Assembly (NCBI GenBank): GCA_004173475.1
Contig: SEBU01000004.1
Span: 124,001 to 188,000 of the forward strand
Source of the DNA: Gammaproteobacteria bacterium
GTDB lineage: Bacteria; Pseudomonadota; Gammaproteobacteria; Pseudomonadales; Cellvibrionaceae
Reading direction: 5' to 3'
Length of the DNA: 64,000 bases
The notes under the pieces: model-generated
The model's database searches: none
Told to the model about the DNA's origin: nothing
What the model saw: the letters and a program-made list of their open reading frames with translations, nothing else
Position numbers and translations under genes: made by a program
Part shown: piece by piece, positions 34,446 through 43,072 of the stretch
How the letters are laid out: each line of letters starts with the position of its first letter
How positions within the stretch are numbered: position 1 is the stretch's first letter

Positions 34446-35795
34446 TCAACGGTTAAAATAATTTTCGCCCACATCCACCGACGATACGTCAGATGTGACT
34501 TGTACAGATTTTACTTCGTGAATTTGTATGCTGTCTTTTAACAAAGACAATGTTGGGGCGATATGGGAATCTTGTTTCTGGTACCAGGCAGGCGCGGATT
34601 TGACTTCTAAAAAGCGAATCGCCGGGCAGAAATCGCGACCCGGCCCGTCTTCCTCATACAGCCATAACTGTGCGACAGCAGTTGGCTCTTCACTGTCGGC
34701 ATTGCTGGTCGTCGCAGCTTTGTAAAACAAAACCACATTTTCACCGGTGTCGACGCTCTCCTGAACGCCGCGTTGAACGGACGGATAAATGATGCCGTCA
34801 ATAGAGATATGAGGGTACGTGGCGAGATAATTCGCGACCACTTGTGTGACTAAATAACTATGCTCTTGCTGCTCGGGCATGACGGGTAAGACCATCTCGT
34901 TGCATAAATCGCGCAAGAAGTCCCGCCGTTGCGCTGCCGCTTTAGTAGTTTCATCAAACACGCTCAAGTTTTCAGCGAGCTTAATTTTTCCGAGTAACCG
35001 TAAGTCGAGAAGTTTAAGCGGGCGATCGATGCTGAATTTCGCCGACACTACCCAACTGCCAACCACAGGTCTTACTTCAGCAAGAGCGGTATCTACATCG
35101 GTCGCGCCGTAAAATGCTGGCTGACCGGCCGCATTCATTCGTCCACTCGATCCGGAACCCACCGGCGGTGCGCCAAGGCAACGTTCGGGATGTTCGAGTG
35201 CCTCAACAAGACCTTTCTCATTCTGAAAAACGCGTGCACGATATAGAGTCTGATAGGCGGTGCCTGGACCGGCGTTTACCAATACCGGTTTGCCATCTTG
35301 CGCGATGTCCTTTCGAATCCCACCAAAGACCATTTCCATGAAGGCGGCGACCTTAGGGTTTAAGTAGCGCCCTTCATTCCGCAAGCTGGCCTCGATCATT
35401 TCCCACTGGGCGCTCAACGTTGAACCCATGCGATAACTGGGGACGAACCAGGGGTCTTCTCCATACTGATGCTCATCGCTGTCCTTGTCATACCATAAGT
35501 CTTGGAGAACCTCCACGATTGCTTCTACAGCAGAATCAGGAGCACCCGTCAGTTCTGCAACTGTTGCCTCAAGGCTTTTTCCTTCAGGCAATCGGTCATA
35601 GACGATCACCGCCATGGTTTGGCTTGACACCTCGTAAAAAGTGTCAATGACGTCGTCACACTTGTCTGCCACAAAATAAAGATCGACTGAGGATTCGCGC
35701 TCGCAGTAGTCGCAAGGATTTTCATTCGTGGATGCCGATCGTATCAGTGCCTGAAGTCGGGCATCTTGAACGCAGTTGGCGCAGATGTAAGTCAT
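34446..35795 (-). CDS. HEPN/RES-domain toxin-like protein
   Basis: 449 residues. Starts with CANC...CDYC, a possible zinc knuckle, then an acidic helical domain typical of the N-terminal domain fused to RES proteins. From about residue 205 comes a RES domain: LYRAR, then GSSGRMNAAGQPAFYGATDVDTALAEVRP, and a SYLVTQVVANYL helix. RES toxins degrade NAD+ and are related to ADP-ribosyl transferases. No typical small Xre antitoxin is adjacent. A CCCC-ggtt-GGGG box lies just upstream of the gene (35823-35834). Confidence 0.8.
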   Translation of the reverse strand: MTYICANCVQDARLQALIRSASTNENPCDYCERESSVDLYFVADKCDDVIDTFYEVSSQTMAVIVYDRLPEGKSLEATVAELTGAPDSAVEAIVEVLQDLWYDKDSDEHQYGEDPWFVPSYRMGSTLSAQWEMIEASLRNEGRYLNPKVAAFMEMVFGGIRKDIAQDGKPVLVNAGPGTAYQTLYRARVFQNEKGLVEALEHPERCLGAPPVGSGSSGRMNAAGQPAFYGATDVDTALAEVRPVVGSWVVSAKFSIDRPLKLLDLRLLGKIKLAENLSVFDETTKAAAQRRDFLRDLCNEMVLPVMPEQQEHSYLVTQVVANYLATYPHISIDGIIYPSVQRGVQESVDTGENVVLFYKAATTSNADSEEPTAVAQLWLYEEDGPGRDFCPAIRFLEVKSAPAWYQKQDSHIAPTLSLLKDSIQIHEVKSVQVTSDVSSVDVGENYFNR

Positions 35796-36091
35796 AGTTC
35801 ACCTAAGGATTGAAAACGTAGCCCCGGTTGGGGTTCCAGGATATTAGTTATTCCGAATGTTACAGGATTAGTCACACATGCCACTTTGAACGAAAGCGGC
35901 GTGGGAGTGGATGCGACGTTTCTTTTAAAAGCTTTGCCCGGCGAACTTCTACCTCACGTTTGTGAGTGACAGATATTAAATTCACTGGCCAGAATCAGCG
36001 ACGAAGTAGATGTTGGCCGTGCGCGATAACTTTTCCATAGAAAACGTCTTCTACATATATTCAGAAGTCGGAGTTTACGCTGGCGTAAGGC

Positions 36092-37090
36092 TTAGGCTGA
36101 GTCATTAGGCGGAGACGATGGCTTTTTCAAAACATCAATAACGGCAGACTGCTCAGCTACTGTTCGCTGGCTCGCGACCAACTGAGCTTCAACACTTTTA
36201 AGGCGATCGTTGCCTTCGGCGATCTGACGTTGCGCAAAATTGAGTTCGTACCTGAGTTGTCGCACATCACTCATCGCCGAATTATATTTGTTGCGTAGAT
36301 CTTCTTGCGCTGCGTTGTGCGCTAGCCTCACGCTGTTTAATTCATTGGATAGAGCGGCTTCTTTCCCTTTTAACTGGTTAATGGTTTCGCGAAGGGCGAC
36401 CGCCTCAGTGCCACATTGGGTGAGATCCCTCCGAGAATCTGCAATCTCCTTCGAAAGCGTTTTAAGCTCCTCCACCAAGCTTTGACGTTGCGACCGAAGC
36501 TCAGTCAATAAGCGGTCATTATGCTCTTCCGTGGCTTGTGCCTTCGCCACTTCCCGTCCCAAAGACTCGTTTGACTCGCTCAGCCTGCGATTATCATTTT
36601 TGAGGTCTTCGAGCTGTTTCCTAAGCTCTTGCAGAGTAGCGGCGTCTGCCTTCGTTGCTTCGGACGCTGCTGCCCGAACATCGTTTAGTTCCCCATTTAG
36701 GGCTTCAAGAGCGATATTGAGATCGAGCACTTGTTGCTCACTCCGATCCAGCTCTTCGACGGCGAGCGCCCAGTCCGAGCACGCCGCCTCCGCCTTTGCT
36801 TCGTAGTGCTCCTTTTTGGAGGCTGTCAAACGAGTAACCTCAGCAACGAACGCCTGCGTGAACTCTTCAGAGTATCCGCCCATCTTTTCGAGCTTGGACC
36901 AATGCTTCGTTTCCTGAGCATCACGCCACTCACGGTAATAGCGGTGGACGGTACTTGTACTCTTTACGTTTGGGAGGCAGCTCAATACCGACCTTACGGA
37001 CACTTTTGCGTTGGCGTCCTGCAGTAAATCGCAGACTGCGGGGATGCATTCCGATAGAGGTAGGCAGAGGATCTCAGCTGGGATGTGCAT
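36092..37090 (-). CDS. KfrA-like DNA-binding coiled-coil protein
   Basis: 332 residues. The first ~60 match the KfrA-type DNA-binding domain (VSVRSVLSCLP, STSTVHRYYREWRD). The remaining ~260 are one long coiled coil rich in Glu, Leu, Arg and Gln, ending in a short Pro/Ser tail. KfrA proteins bind operators upstream of their own gene and help plasmid partition. It is divergent from a tyrosine recombinase gene, with two dyads in the shared promoter region, so it may regulate or assist that recombinase. Confidence 0.8.
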   Translation of the reverse strand: MHIPAEILCLPLSECIPAVCDLLQDANAKVSVRSVLSCLPNVKSTSTVHRYYREWRDAQETKHWSKLEKMGGYSEEFTQAFVAEVTRLTASKKEHYEAKAEAACSDWALAVEELDRSEQQVLDLNIALEALNGELNDVRAAASEATKADAATLQELRKQLEDLKNDNRRLSESNESLGREVAKAQATEEHNDRLLTELRSQRQSLVEELKTLSKEIADSRRDLTQCGTEAVALRETINQLKGKEAALSNELNSVRLAHNAAQEDLRNKYNSAMSDVRQLRYELNFAQRQIAEGNDRLKSVEAQLVASQRTVAEQSAVIDVLKKPSSPPNDSA

Positions 37091-37168
37091 GATGAGAGTT
37101 CCATAAGAAAAAAATATTGACTGAGAATCTTACCACATCACTAAATTTGGTGCTGTGTTCGCCAGATC

Positions 37169-37242
37169 GTTCGCGAACGAACAGCGTTCGTTCGTCCGAT
37201 TGGAACATTTATAGCTGTGATAATTCGTGTTATCACAGTTAT
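37169..37242. promoter_or_regulatory. Two operators between kfrA-like and recombinase genes
   Basis: First site: GTTCGCGAAC (37169-37178) merging into CGAACGAAC-agc-GTTCGTTCG (37174-37194), a perfect 9-bp-arm dyad. Second site: CTGTGATAA-ttcgtg-TTATCACAG (37215-37238), 9-bp arms, with further pairing at its edges. Their different sequences suggest two different regulators, the first probably the KfrA-like protein itself. Confidence 0.65.
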
Positions 37243-37343
37243 AGACAGACGTTAAAAGGGGAGTTATAATTTTTTTGAATGTTGGGATGGGCTCTCAGAT
37301 CCGAGACGAGGCGTAAGGCACTTCTTACTAGCAGATATACACT

Positions 37344-38762
37344 ATGGGCGAACTACTACTTAACGACGACTCAAGCTATCCAGTTCATCAACCGGAGGAT
37401 GCGATCAGGCACGCCATTGCAGGAAAGCTCGAAACTAGACTCAACGGTTCAACTGGACGCTTTCGAAACCACTTCCACGACGCGCTGTCGAGGTCAAAGA
37501 CCGACGCTGAGGCCATTCGTGCTTGGCTGGCCAATCGCGGCCATCGGTCTCCACATACCCTAAGGCGGTACGAGCGGGAAGCTTTTCGCCTACTCGCATG
37601 GGCTGTGTTCGAACAGGACAAGCCTGTATCTAGCCTAGATAGCACAGATTTTAACCTATATGAGCAATTTTTGCAAGATCCTATATCATGCAAATCAGGG
37701 ATAAGCTGGGTAGCGGGCGATTTACCTGAACCAAAAGACACTGCCTCTAAGGAAAACTCAGCGGCGCCAAGGAAACCCGCGCGCAAGGCACGCATTACGC
37801 GAACCATATTTGAAACGATCGACGGAGTGGAATCCGAAATCAAGAACCCTCACTACACACCATTCAAAGGACCTCTCGACGTCGCTGCAATTGAGCAGGT
37901 AATGACTGTTATCAAGAGCATGTTCACGTATTGGGTTGATGACGGGTATACAGTGATCAACCCACTTAAAACGAGAGGAAAAAAGGTCGTAGCGAATAAG
38001 ACTCGTCCCCAGGAGCGCGTGCTATCAACGGCGACTTGGGAATTTCTTTACGATTTCCTGTTGCGGGAACCAGAGCTGGAGGGCCTTCCCGAATGGCGGG
38101 CCGTTCTTACAAAGCATCAGCAGATACAGCGGCTCATGATTTTCTCCGCGTTGTTCTCGTTGGGTGTCAGACTTTCAGAACTGGCCGCGTTAACGATGAA
38201 TAGCTTTATCGTGCGTGAGGTGGCGCGCAAGAAAGAAACCGTATGGATAAATGTCCTCGGCAAAGGTAATAAAGTCCGGACCATCCCGGTACCGTCACAC
38301 TTCTTGGAGGTGTTAAAGGATTATCGTCAAGCGCTGAACGCTCTACCTGGATACAGCCGGCGACGATTGATACCCAGAACGGAAAAGTTGGCCACGTGGC
38401 CACGCGGTGACGACCGCTCTCCCCTGATTTTATCGATGGATGGTGTAACCGCCCTCGCGCCGGCCGCAATATATGAAGTCGTCAAAGCGACAATGGCATC
38501 AGCGTTATCTCATCTGCACGAAGAGCGCTTAGAAGGAAGGCTATATTCTGGCGTTCGTGAAGACCAGTTGGAGCGCGCTACTACGCATTGGATGCGGCAC
38601 ACAGCTGCAACACAGTTAGGTTTTTCGGGCGTGAGGCTAAACCATATTAAAAAAATTCTTGGGCACTCAAGTGTCGTCACCACGGAAATATATGTGCATG
38701 AGGAGGAAGAACAACTGATTAACGATATGGAAACCCTGAGCGCATCCAAACTGAACAATTGA
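37344..38762 (+). CDS. Tyrosine recombinase/integrase
   Basis: 472 residues with the full catalytic set: Arg276 (LGVRLSEL), Lys307 (LGKGNKVRTIPVP), His415-x-x-Arg418 (THWMRH), His441 (LGHSS) and Tyr450 (TTEIYVH). Residues about 45-115 form a SAM-like core-binding domain, followed by a basic, Lys/Arg/Pro-rich insert (AAPRKPARKARITR). It could resolve plasmid multimers or integrate an element; no attachment site was recognised. Divergent from the KfrA-like gene, as often seen for this recombinase type on plasmids. Confidence 0.88.
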   Translation: MGELLLNDDSSYPVHQPEDAIRHAIAGKLETRLNGSTGRFRNHFHDALSRSKTDAEAIRAWLANRGHRSPHTLRRYEREAFRLLAWAVFEQDKPVSSLDSTDFNLYEQFLQDPISCKSGISWVAGDLPEPKDTASKENSAAPRKPARKARITRTIFETIDGVESEIKNPHYTPFKGPLDVAAIEQVMTVIKSMFTYWVDDGYTVINPLKTRGKKVVANKTRPQERVLSTATWEFLYDFLLREPELEGLPEWRAVLTKHQQIQRLMIFSALFSLGVRLSELAALTMNSFIVREVARKKETVWINVLGKGNKVRTIPVPSHFLEVLKDYRQALNALPGYSRRRLIPRTEKLATWPRGDDRSPLILSMDGVTALAPAAIYEVVKATMASALSHLHEERLEGRLYSGVREDQLERATTHWMRHTAATQLGFSGVRLNHIKKILGHSSVVTTEIYVHEEEEQLINDMETLSASKLNN

Positions 38763-38819
38763 GCTTTATTTGTTGTTTTGTTATTCGTATCGAAAGTCGC
38801 AAGATAGAATTTATCTTTG

Positions 38820-39551
38820 CTAAAGTTCCGAAACATAAATTGTCGTGACGGCAAGCAATCCTGCTAAAGAATGGCCGAAAAACGAGACCGAAATACCTGA
38901 GGTCTTACTAACCCAATAGCCGAGCCACAGAGCCAAAACAAAAAAGTAAATCAGGTGGGCAAACCCTCTTGAGCCGTAGTGCGCTAGCGCAAAAACAATG
39001 CTGGAAATTAAAACGGGTACGACTTGCAAAGCCATAGAGAATCGTTTGCTGCTAATCACCCACTTCATAATTTCGACCATGGCTAGTGGAAGTATGTATC
39101 GATATAAAAGCTCTTCCGCTAAAGGCGCAATTATTCCCGACGTAAGATAGACCAGGTGCAGGTTGCCTGACGTCTGCGTGACGTAATCAACTTCCCATGT
39201 TGAGACCGGAACATTAAAAAAATAGACAAGACATTGAAATACTATGAACGCAAAAATTACACCCATGCCGCATGAAACATAATCTTTCCAAGCGCCACGA
39301 GGTGAAAAAATACTATCACGCTTAGCCAATACCAACTCATATAAGAGAAGTGACGCAGTGACGGCCAGCAATATGGCAAATTGACCGGAGAGTACCGTAA
39401 CAACTTTAGAAAACGGATACACATTTAGAAGTAAATTGGTAAGCTCAGGCGCCAGTACTTTAAGGGAACAAAAAACTACCACTGTAGAAAGTAGAAAATA
39501 CACTACCCTAAATATCCTTCCCCTAGATAAATGTAAAATTTCTTGATGCAT
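38820..39551 (-). CDS. CPBP-family intramembrane protease
   Basis: 243 residues with about seven membrane helices. The three CPBP (Abi/CAAX protease) motifs are present: EELLYR in a helix, FALAHYG, and FFGHSLAG. Bacterial members often serve as bacteriocin immunity or maturation proteases; no bacteriocin gene is apparent nearby. It converges with the recombinase gene. Confidence 0.8.
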   Translation of the reverse strand: MHQEILHLSRGRIFRVVYFLLSTVVVFCSLKVLAPELTNLLLNVYPFSKVVTVLSGQFAILLAVTASLLLYELVLAKRDSIFSPRGAWKDYVSCGMGVIFAFIVFQCLVYFFNVPVSTWEVDYVTQTSGNLHLVYLTSGIIAPLAEELLYRYILPLAMVEIMKWVISSKRFSMALQVVPVLISSIVFALAHYGSRGFAHLIYFFVLALWLGYWVSKTSGISVSFFGHSLAGLLAVTTIYVSEL

Positions 39552-39608
39552 TTAACACTCCGTTGCAACTACAAAAAAGGATTTTTCGATTAAATTTGAT
39601 TTCAAAAC

Positions 39609-39956
39609 TCAATCGTTAATGATCGTGCTAGGTGTTGGAAAAAGGCATGGAATCAATGCAAGTGTAGCAAGGCCGATAGCCCCACCCAGCAAGACCACCA
39701 TGAAAGCTTTGCCCATCAAAGCTAGCACAATTTGAGGGATCAATATAAATGTCGGGGTTAACATCGGCATGGACATAGAACCGCGCTTTGATACGATCCG
39801 TAGAACTACGATCGACGAGCGTCCAGTTTTTCCGGTTAGATCTTTAGTGAAGTTTCTGAATTGAGATGATGTGCACCATAAGACAATTGAGGACGCGCAC
39901 ACGCTAATAAAAAATAACGGCTCAAAGATTTGGCCGAGATATTTAGATAATTTCAA
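39609..39956 (-). CDS. Small membrane protein
   Basis: 115 residues with a hydrophobic N-terminal segment (about 12-30), a polar basic middle and two more helices (about 68-82 and 85-108, VVLLGGAIGLATLALIPCLF). Family unknown. It begins a run of five small minus-strand genes with unrelated products. Confidence 0.45.
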   Translation of the reverse strand: MKLSKYLGQIFEPLFFISVCASSIVLWCTSSQFRNFTKDLTGKTGRSSIVVLRIVSKRGSMSMPMLTPTFILIPQIVLALMGKAFMVVLLGGAIGLATLALIPCLFPTPSTIIND

Positions 39957-40031
39957 TATCGACTCCTAAAATATGTGAATTTATATGGCGATTATTTTTA
40001 ACCTTGGAGGGAAGTATGATCCATGACTGCA

Positions 40032-40319
40032 CTAATAACAGTCAATTTTTGTGGCCAACATTTCCCCAGAGCTTTCGTCAATGGTAACGTGACAAAGCTT
40101 ATCAACTATTATCACATCAACAACTGCAGCCCCATCGATCCGCGTTACTGATTTTGTCAGCGTAAATCTTTTTGATATGACTGACTCGGCAAAGTCGGCC
40201 ACAGCTTTATTTTTTTTAGAGCTTGGGCTGTTTTCAAATTCCTCAAAAAAAGTCGCGGGCCAGTTTTGCGCGAAAGACAGTGTGGAAATTATTGTGATAA
40301 AAAATAATATAATTTTCAT
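40032..40319 (-). CDS. Small secreted protein
   Basis: 95 residues with a clear signal peptide (residues 1-17, IILFFITIISTLSFAQ) and a mature domain of ~78 residues with two cysteines (LCHV and DCY) that could pair. Predicted periplasmic. No family recognised. Begins 10 bases after the stop of the gene upstream, so the two are co-transcribed. Confidence 0.5.
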   Translation of the reverse strand: MKIILFFITIISTLSFAQNWPATFFEEFENSPSSKKNKAVADFAESVISKRFTLTKSVTRIDGAAVVDVIIVDKLCHVTIDESSGEMLATKIDCY

Positions 40320-40329
40320 TCGCGACGTC

Positions 40330-40527
40330 CTATTGAGAGGAATTTTGCATGGTGTCGATCATTTTCGCTTGGTCGATGATTTTTGCACTTAGATCGGCAA
40401 TAACGTGATCCCTGACGGCTATTGGTACTGTCCAGCAAAGCGTGCCTATCGCAACGGAGCCAAAAAACACTCCCAGTAGAAACGTTGGCACGAAATGATA
40501 ATTTTTTGTCCGGCGTTGCGATTGCAT
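40330..40527 (-). CDS. Small single-helix membrane protein
   Basis: Start chosen at 40527, where GAGGATC gives a ribosome-binding site; the product has 65 residues with a basic N-terminus and one helix (about 13-33, VPTFLLGVFFGSVAIGTLCW), then a short helical periplasmic part. Co-transcribed with the secreted-protein gene downstream; its start overlaps nothing, but the preceding gene ends 12 bases away. Confidence 0.45.
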   Translation of the reverse strand: MQSQRRTKNYHFVPTFLLGVFFGSVAIGTLCWTVPIAVRDHVIADLSAKIIDQAKMIDTMQNSSQ

Positions 40528-40538
40528 GGTTAGATCCT

Positions 40539-41012
40539 CTAGATATTTAATGCAATTGTATTTTCTTGCTTCACCCATTCAAGTTCAGGTATTCCCGAAA
40601 TGCGAATGGAATACACTGCCCGCCCTATGTCTACTTGACCTCCATGTTCGCTCTGAAATAACCACTCATTTGAATAAAATTGTAGTCCTTGTCGATTACC
40701 TGTGTCGCCAGTGCATATCAAAGGCATGTTATCAGGCAATCCACTCGTGATAGCTCGAAGATCACCCAGAGTATTTATTGTTCCATACCTACACATATGT
40801 TTGTGTAGGTCATCTTTCTCATTTTTCCATTTTAATTCAGCGAATCTTTCTACGACACGTGGATGGTATAAGTGAATATTTTCAGAGATGCACCGATCCA
40901 ACAAATCTTCCAGGAACTGTAGCTTGTAGTCGTGAAGCTCTACGGGTGCTTCCGGAGGAGTGGTCAGCTTAACATCGTCAACGGCCTGATCAATGGCTTC
41001 TTTTGTAATCAT
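40539..41012 (-). CDS. Hypothetical protein
   Basis: 157 residues, soluble, preceded by a GGAGTC ribosome-binding site. The C-terminal half (DLRAITSGLPDNMPLICTGDTGNRQGLQFYSNEW) has a pattern seen in small phage-type proteins of unknown function in which a short strand pair reads DLxxxxxxLPDxxPL; I cannot assign a family. No export signal. Confidence 0.5.
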   Translation of the reverse strand: MITKEAIDQAVDDVKLTTPPEAPVELHDYKLQFLEDLLDRCISENIHLYHPRVVERFAELKWKNEKDDLHKHMCRYGTINTLGDLRAITSGLPDNMPLICTGDTGNRQGLQFYSNEWLFQSEHGGQVDIGRAVYSIRISGIPELEWVKQENTIALNI

Positions 41013-41267
41013 GTTACGAGACTCCTAAAATGCACAAAACTTAAAATGTATCTAACGGACTATATTTTGCTTGGTAGTAGTGTCCGGGCAGGCATGAGCA
41101 AATTTGCTAGAACAACGCTTATTGCAAATGAAAAAACTGAGAGCAGAAATCAAGGTGATAAATGCGCCTTTTGGGCACGGGGCGCTGGAGTCGTGACTAG
41201 ATTGCAGAGCCTTACTTCCATTTTTTGAAAATCTCTCTATGAGTTTATTAACGGTTCGCGCGCCACC

Positions 41268-41588
41268 TTATTTTAAACCGTGACGTTGCTTTAATAGTGA
41301 CGTGGCTAAACGGTCGTTTCCAGCCATATAATCCAGTATATCTTCTGCAGCGACGTCAGTTACTTCGGTCAATATTTCCGGCACGCTTATGCCATAGTGA
41401 TTTGCGATCAGAGCAACAATTCTATGTCTCGACTCTGGATCTATGGCATTCAGAAATTCAGCGTTTATTCTTCCGTACCTTGAGTGTGAGTCATCCTCGT
41501 TGAATTCCTCCATTTCATTTCCGTAGCGTCGTAAAATGTCGGCAAGTTTAATCTCAAGAGCCGAACTAGAATGCGTATCATGTTTCAT
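41268..41588 (-). CDS. Hypothetical helical protein
   Basis: 106 residues, acidic, predicted mostly helical (ALEIKLADILRRYG, SRHRIVALIANHYGISVPEILTEV). No membrane segment or signal, no catalytic motif. May be a small regulatory or DNA-associated protein. Family unknown. Confidence 0.4.
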   Translation of the reverse strand: MKHDTHSSSALEIKLADILRRYGNEMEEFNEDDSHSRYGRINAEFLNAIDPESRHRIVALIANHYGISVPEILTEVTDVAAEDILDYMAGNDRLATSLLKQRHGLK

Positions 41589-41703
41589 ATTATTTTATTT
41601 CCATGAGATTGTGTAAAAATGGCTCGATGCGGACAGTTTGATGGCTGTGCAGAAACCTACTAAATCTGCATATATTTTTGTCAAATTATAGAACGAGACA
41701 GGA

Positions 41704-42147
41704 TCAATACTTCAAAAATCGGATTGCTTGATTTGATGCCCAATAATGATTACCAAGTTGATCGATTGCAATGTGTCCGACATCGTCGGATCTACTACCG
41801 ACAAGGGAGTTACATTTTTCAATATCCGGGTCGATATAGGCAATAGGAAAATACCGGTTATCGACTCGCATATAAAAGTTCGTGTAGTCACATGTATTCT
41901 TAAATTTATTTTCGAACTGATCGTTACGGCAGAGCCAATTGTACTGCGTCGCTAGAATGTCGATCTCGGTGCATAGAGGTAACCTCGATACACTGATGAG
42001 GTTCTTATCATGTAGCAACCTGAGGGATGTAGTTTGATAGGTGCTTAGTGTCGAATCAATAAAACCCGCAACTTCAAAAATCTTTCCCATCGAACCGACA
42101 TAAAGAGACATAAATGAATTGCTGAAAGCGAACTTATTTAATGACAT
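41704..42147 (-). CDS. Hypothetical protein
   Basis: 147 residues, soluble, with a Cys- and Tyr-rich middle (TQYNWLCRNDQFENKFKNTCDYTNFYMRVDNRYF). I do not recognise it. It is flanked by ~115 and ~280 bases of AT-rich DNA, so it is likely a single-gene unit. Confidence 0.4.
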   Translation of the reverse strand: MSLNKFAFSNSFMSLYVGSMGKIFEVAGFIDSTLSTYQTTSLRLLHDKNLISVSRLPLCTEIDILATQYNWLCRNDQFENKFKNTCDYTNFYMRVDNRYFPIAYIDPDIEKCNSLVGSRSDDVGHIAIDQLGNHYWASNQAIRFLKY

Positions 42148-42428
42148 TGCTAAATCCTATGGTTTATACGTTAGGTTGAAAGTATGCCGTTGTATGTGAC
42201 TTAAATGGTTGAGATAAGGTTGTAATCATGTGGACTGCTGACTCAAACGAATACCATAAATAAACCATTATATTAATTATGCAAGCTGACACTAAGGCAT
42301 CAAAAAGATTTCAAATAGCTTGCATTTTGTTGTGCACCATATATACCAAACACGTAAATTAATTTTAGGTGCAGTTATATCTCTAAATGCATTTGTAGGT
42401 TTAGAAAAAAATGATATGAAGGTGACAT

Positions 42429-42620
42429 ATGGCAGAATTATCGAAAAAGCGGTTGGCCTCTTACCAGCTCAGAAAATTAAGGTCTATGAAAATACGTTTG
42501 GCGACGATGGCGTGCGATTGGGGAGACATTGATAATTATTTTGAGTCAAAAGTAGATGGTCTTGCCAAAGATATTGAAGCTATGGAGTTAGAAATGGCCG
42601 AATACATAAACGAATCTTGA
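42429..42620 (+). CDS. Small helical hypothetical protein
   Basis: 63 residues with a GAAGGTGAC ribosome-binding site 5 bases before the ATG. Basic N-terminal half (SKKRLASYQLRKLRSMKIRLA) and acidic C-terminal half, predicted as two helices. Could be a small DNA- or RNA-binding protein; family unknown. Confidence 0.4.
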   Translation: MAELSKKRLASYQLRKLRSMKIRLATMACDWGDIDNYFESKVDGLAKDIEAMELEMAEYINES

Positions 42621-42747
42621 ATCCAAACATTTGGAAACAACCATGACTGACTGACTTAGAAATTGCTCGCCGCTGTTCGTTCTCACCGCCGTGTCTTGAG
42701 TGATTTTTATCAAGCAAACTTATTAATACGAAGATAGAGAATTTAAA

Positions 42748-42855
42748 ATGATTTATGAATCTAAAGAGCATGCTCTTTCTGAGAATCCCGGTGCTCTTTC
42801 TGCAGCTGAGATTGTAGAATTTCTTAAGAAAAGGCTGTCGCGCTCTAATAATTAG
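42748..42855 (+). CDS. Very small reading frame (35 residues)
   Basis: A short frame with AGATAGAGA upstream. The product is a single amphipathic helix (SAAEIVEFLKKRL). The stop codon lies inside the leftmost inverted-site copy of the candidate mobile element, so the frame may have been cut by its insertion and be the 5' end of an older gene. An AAAGAGC-AT-GCTCTTT dyad lies in its coding part. Confidence 0.25.
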   Translation: MIYESKEHALSENPGALSAAEIVEFLKKRLSRSNN

Positions 42856-43045
42856 TGATACTGCCGATTTTGTTAACCCGTTGATTTTTAAGTGAGTGAA
42901 TTTTCCAGTTTGACAATAATTAGTGAAACTAAACCGCAATATGGCTGGCATGCCTAAAGCGAAACACATTAATTTTCCAATAATTGATAATACTGCTGAA
43001 TAGCGTAGAAGTAGTAGCTAACAGACATGGTACTTAGCAGACCAA

Positions 43046-43070
43046 TATATAATAGGTTTATATCCTATTA
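43046..43070. repeat. AT-rich palindromic site, copy 1
   Basis: TAATAGG-tttatat-CCTATTA (43050-43056 and 43064-43070). The 23 bases from 43048 are identical to the reverse complement of the core of copy 2 at 43905. It lies immediately after the stop codon of the 272-residue gene, which falls in the adjoining AACTACTTAA sequence that is itself repeated inverted beside copy 2. Confidence 0.7.
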
Positions 43071-43072
43071 AA

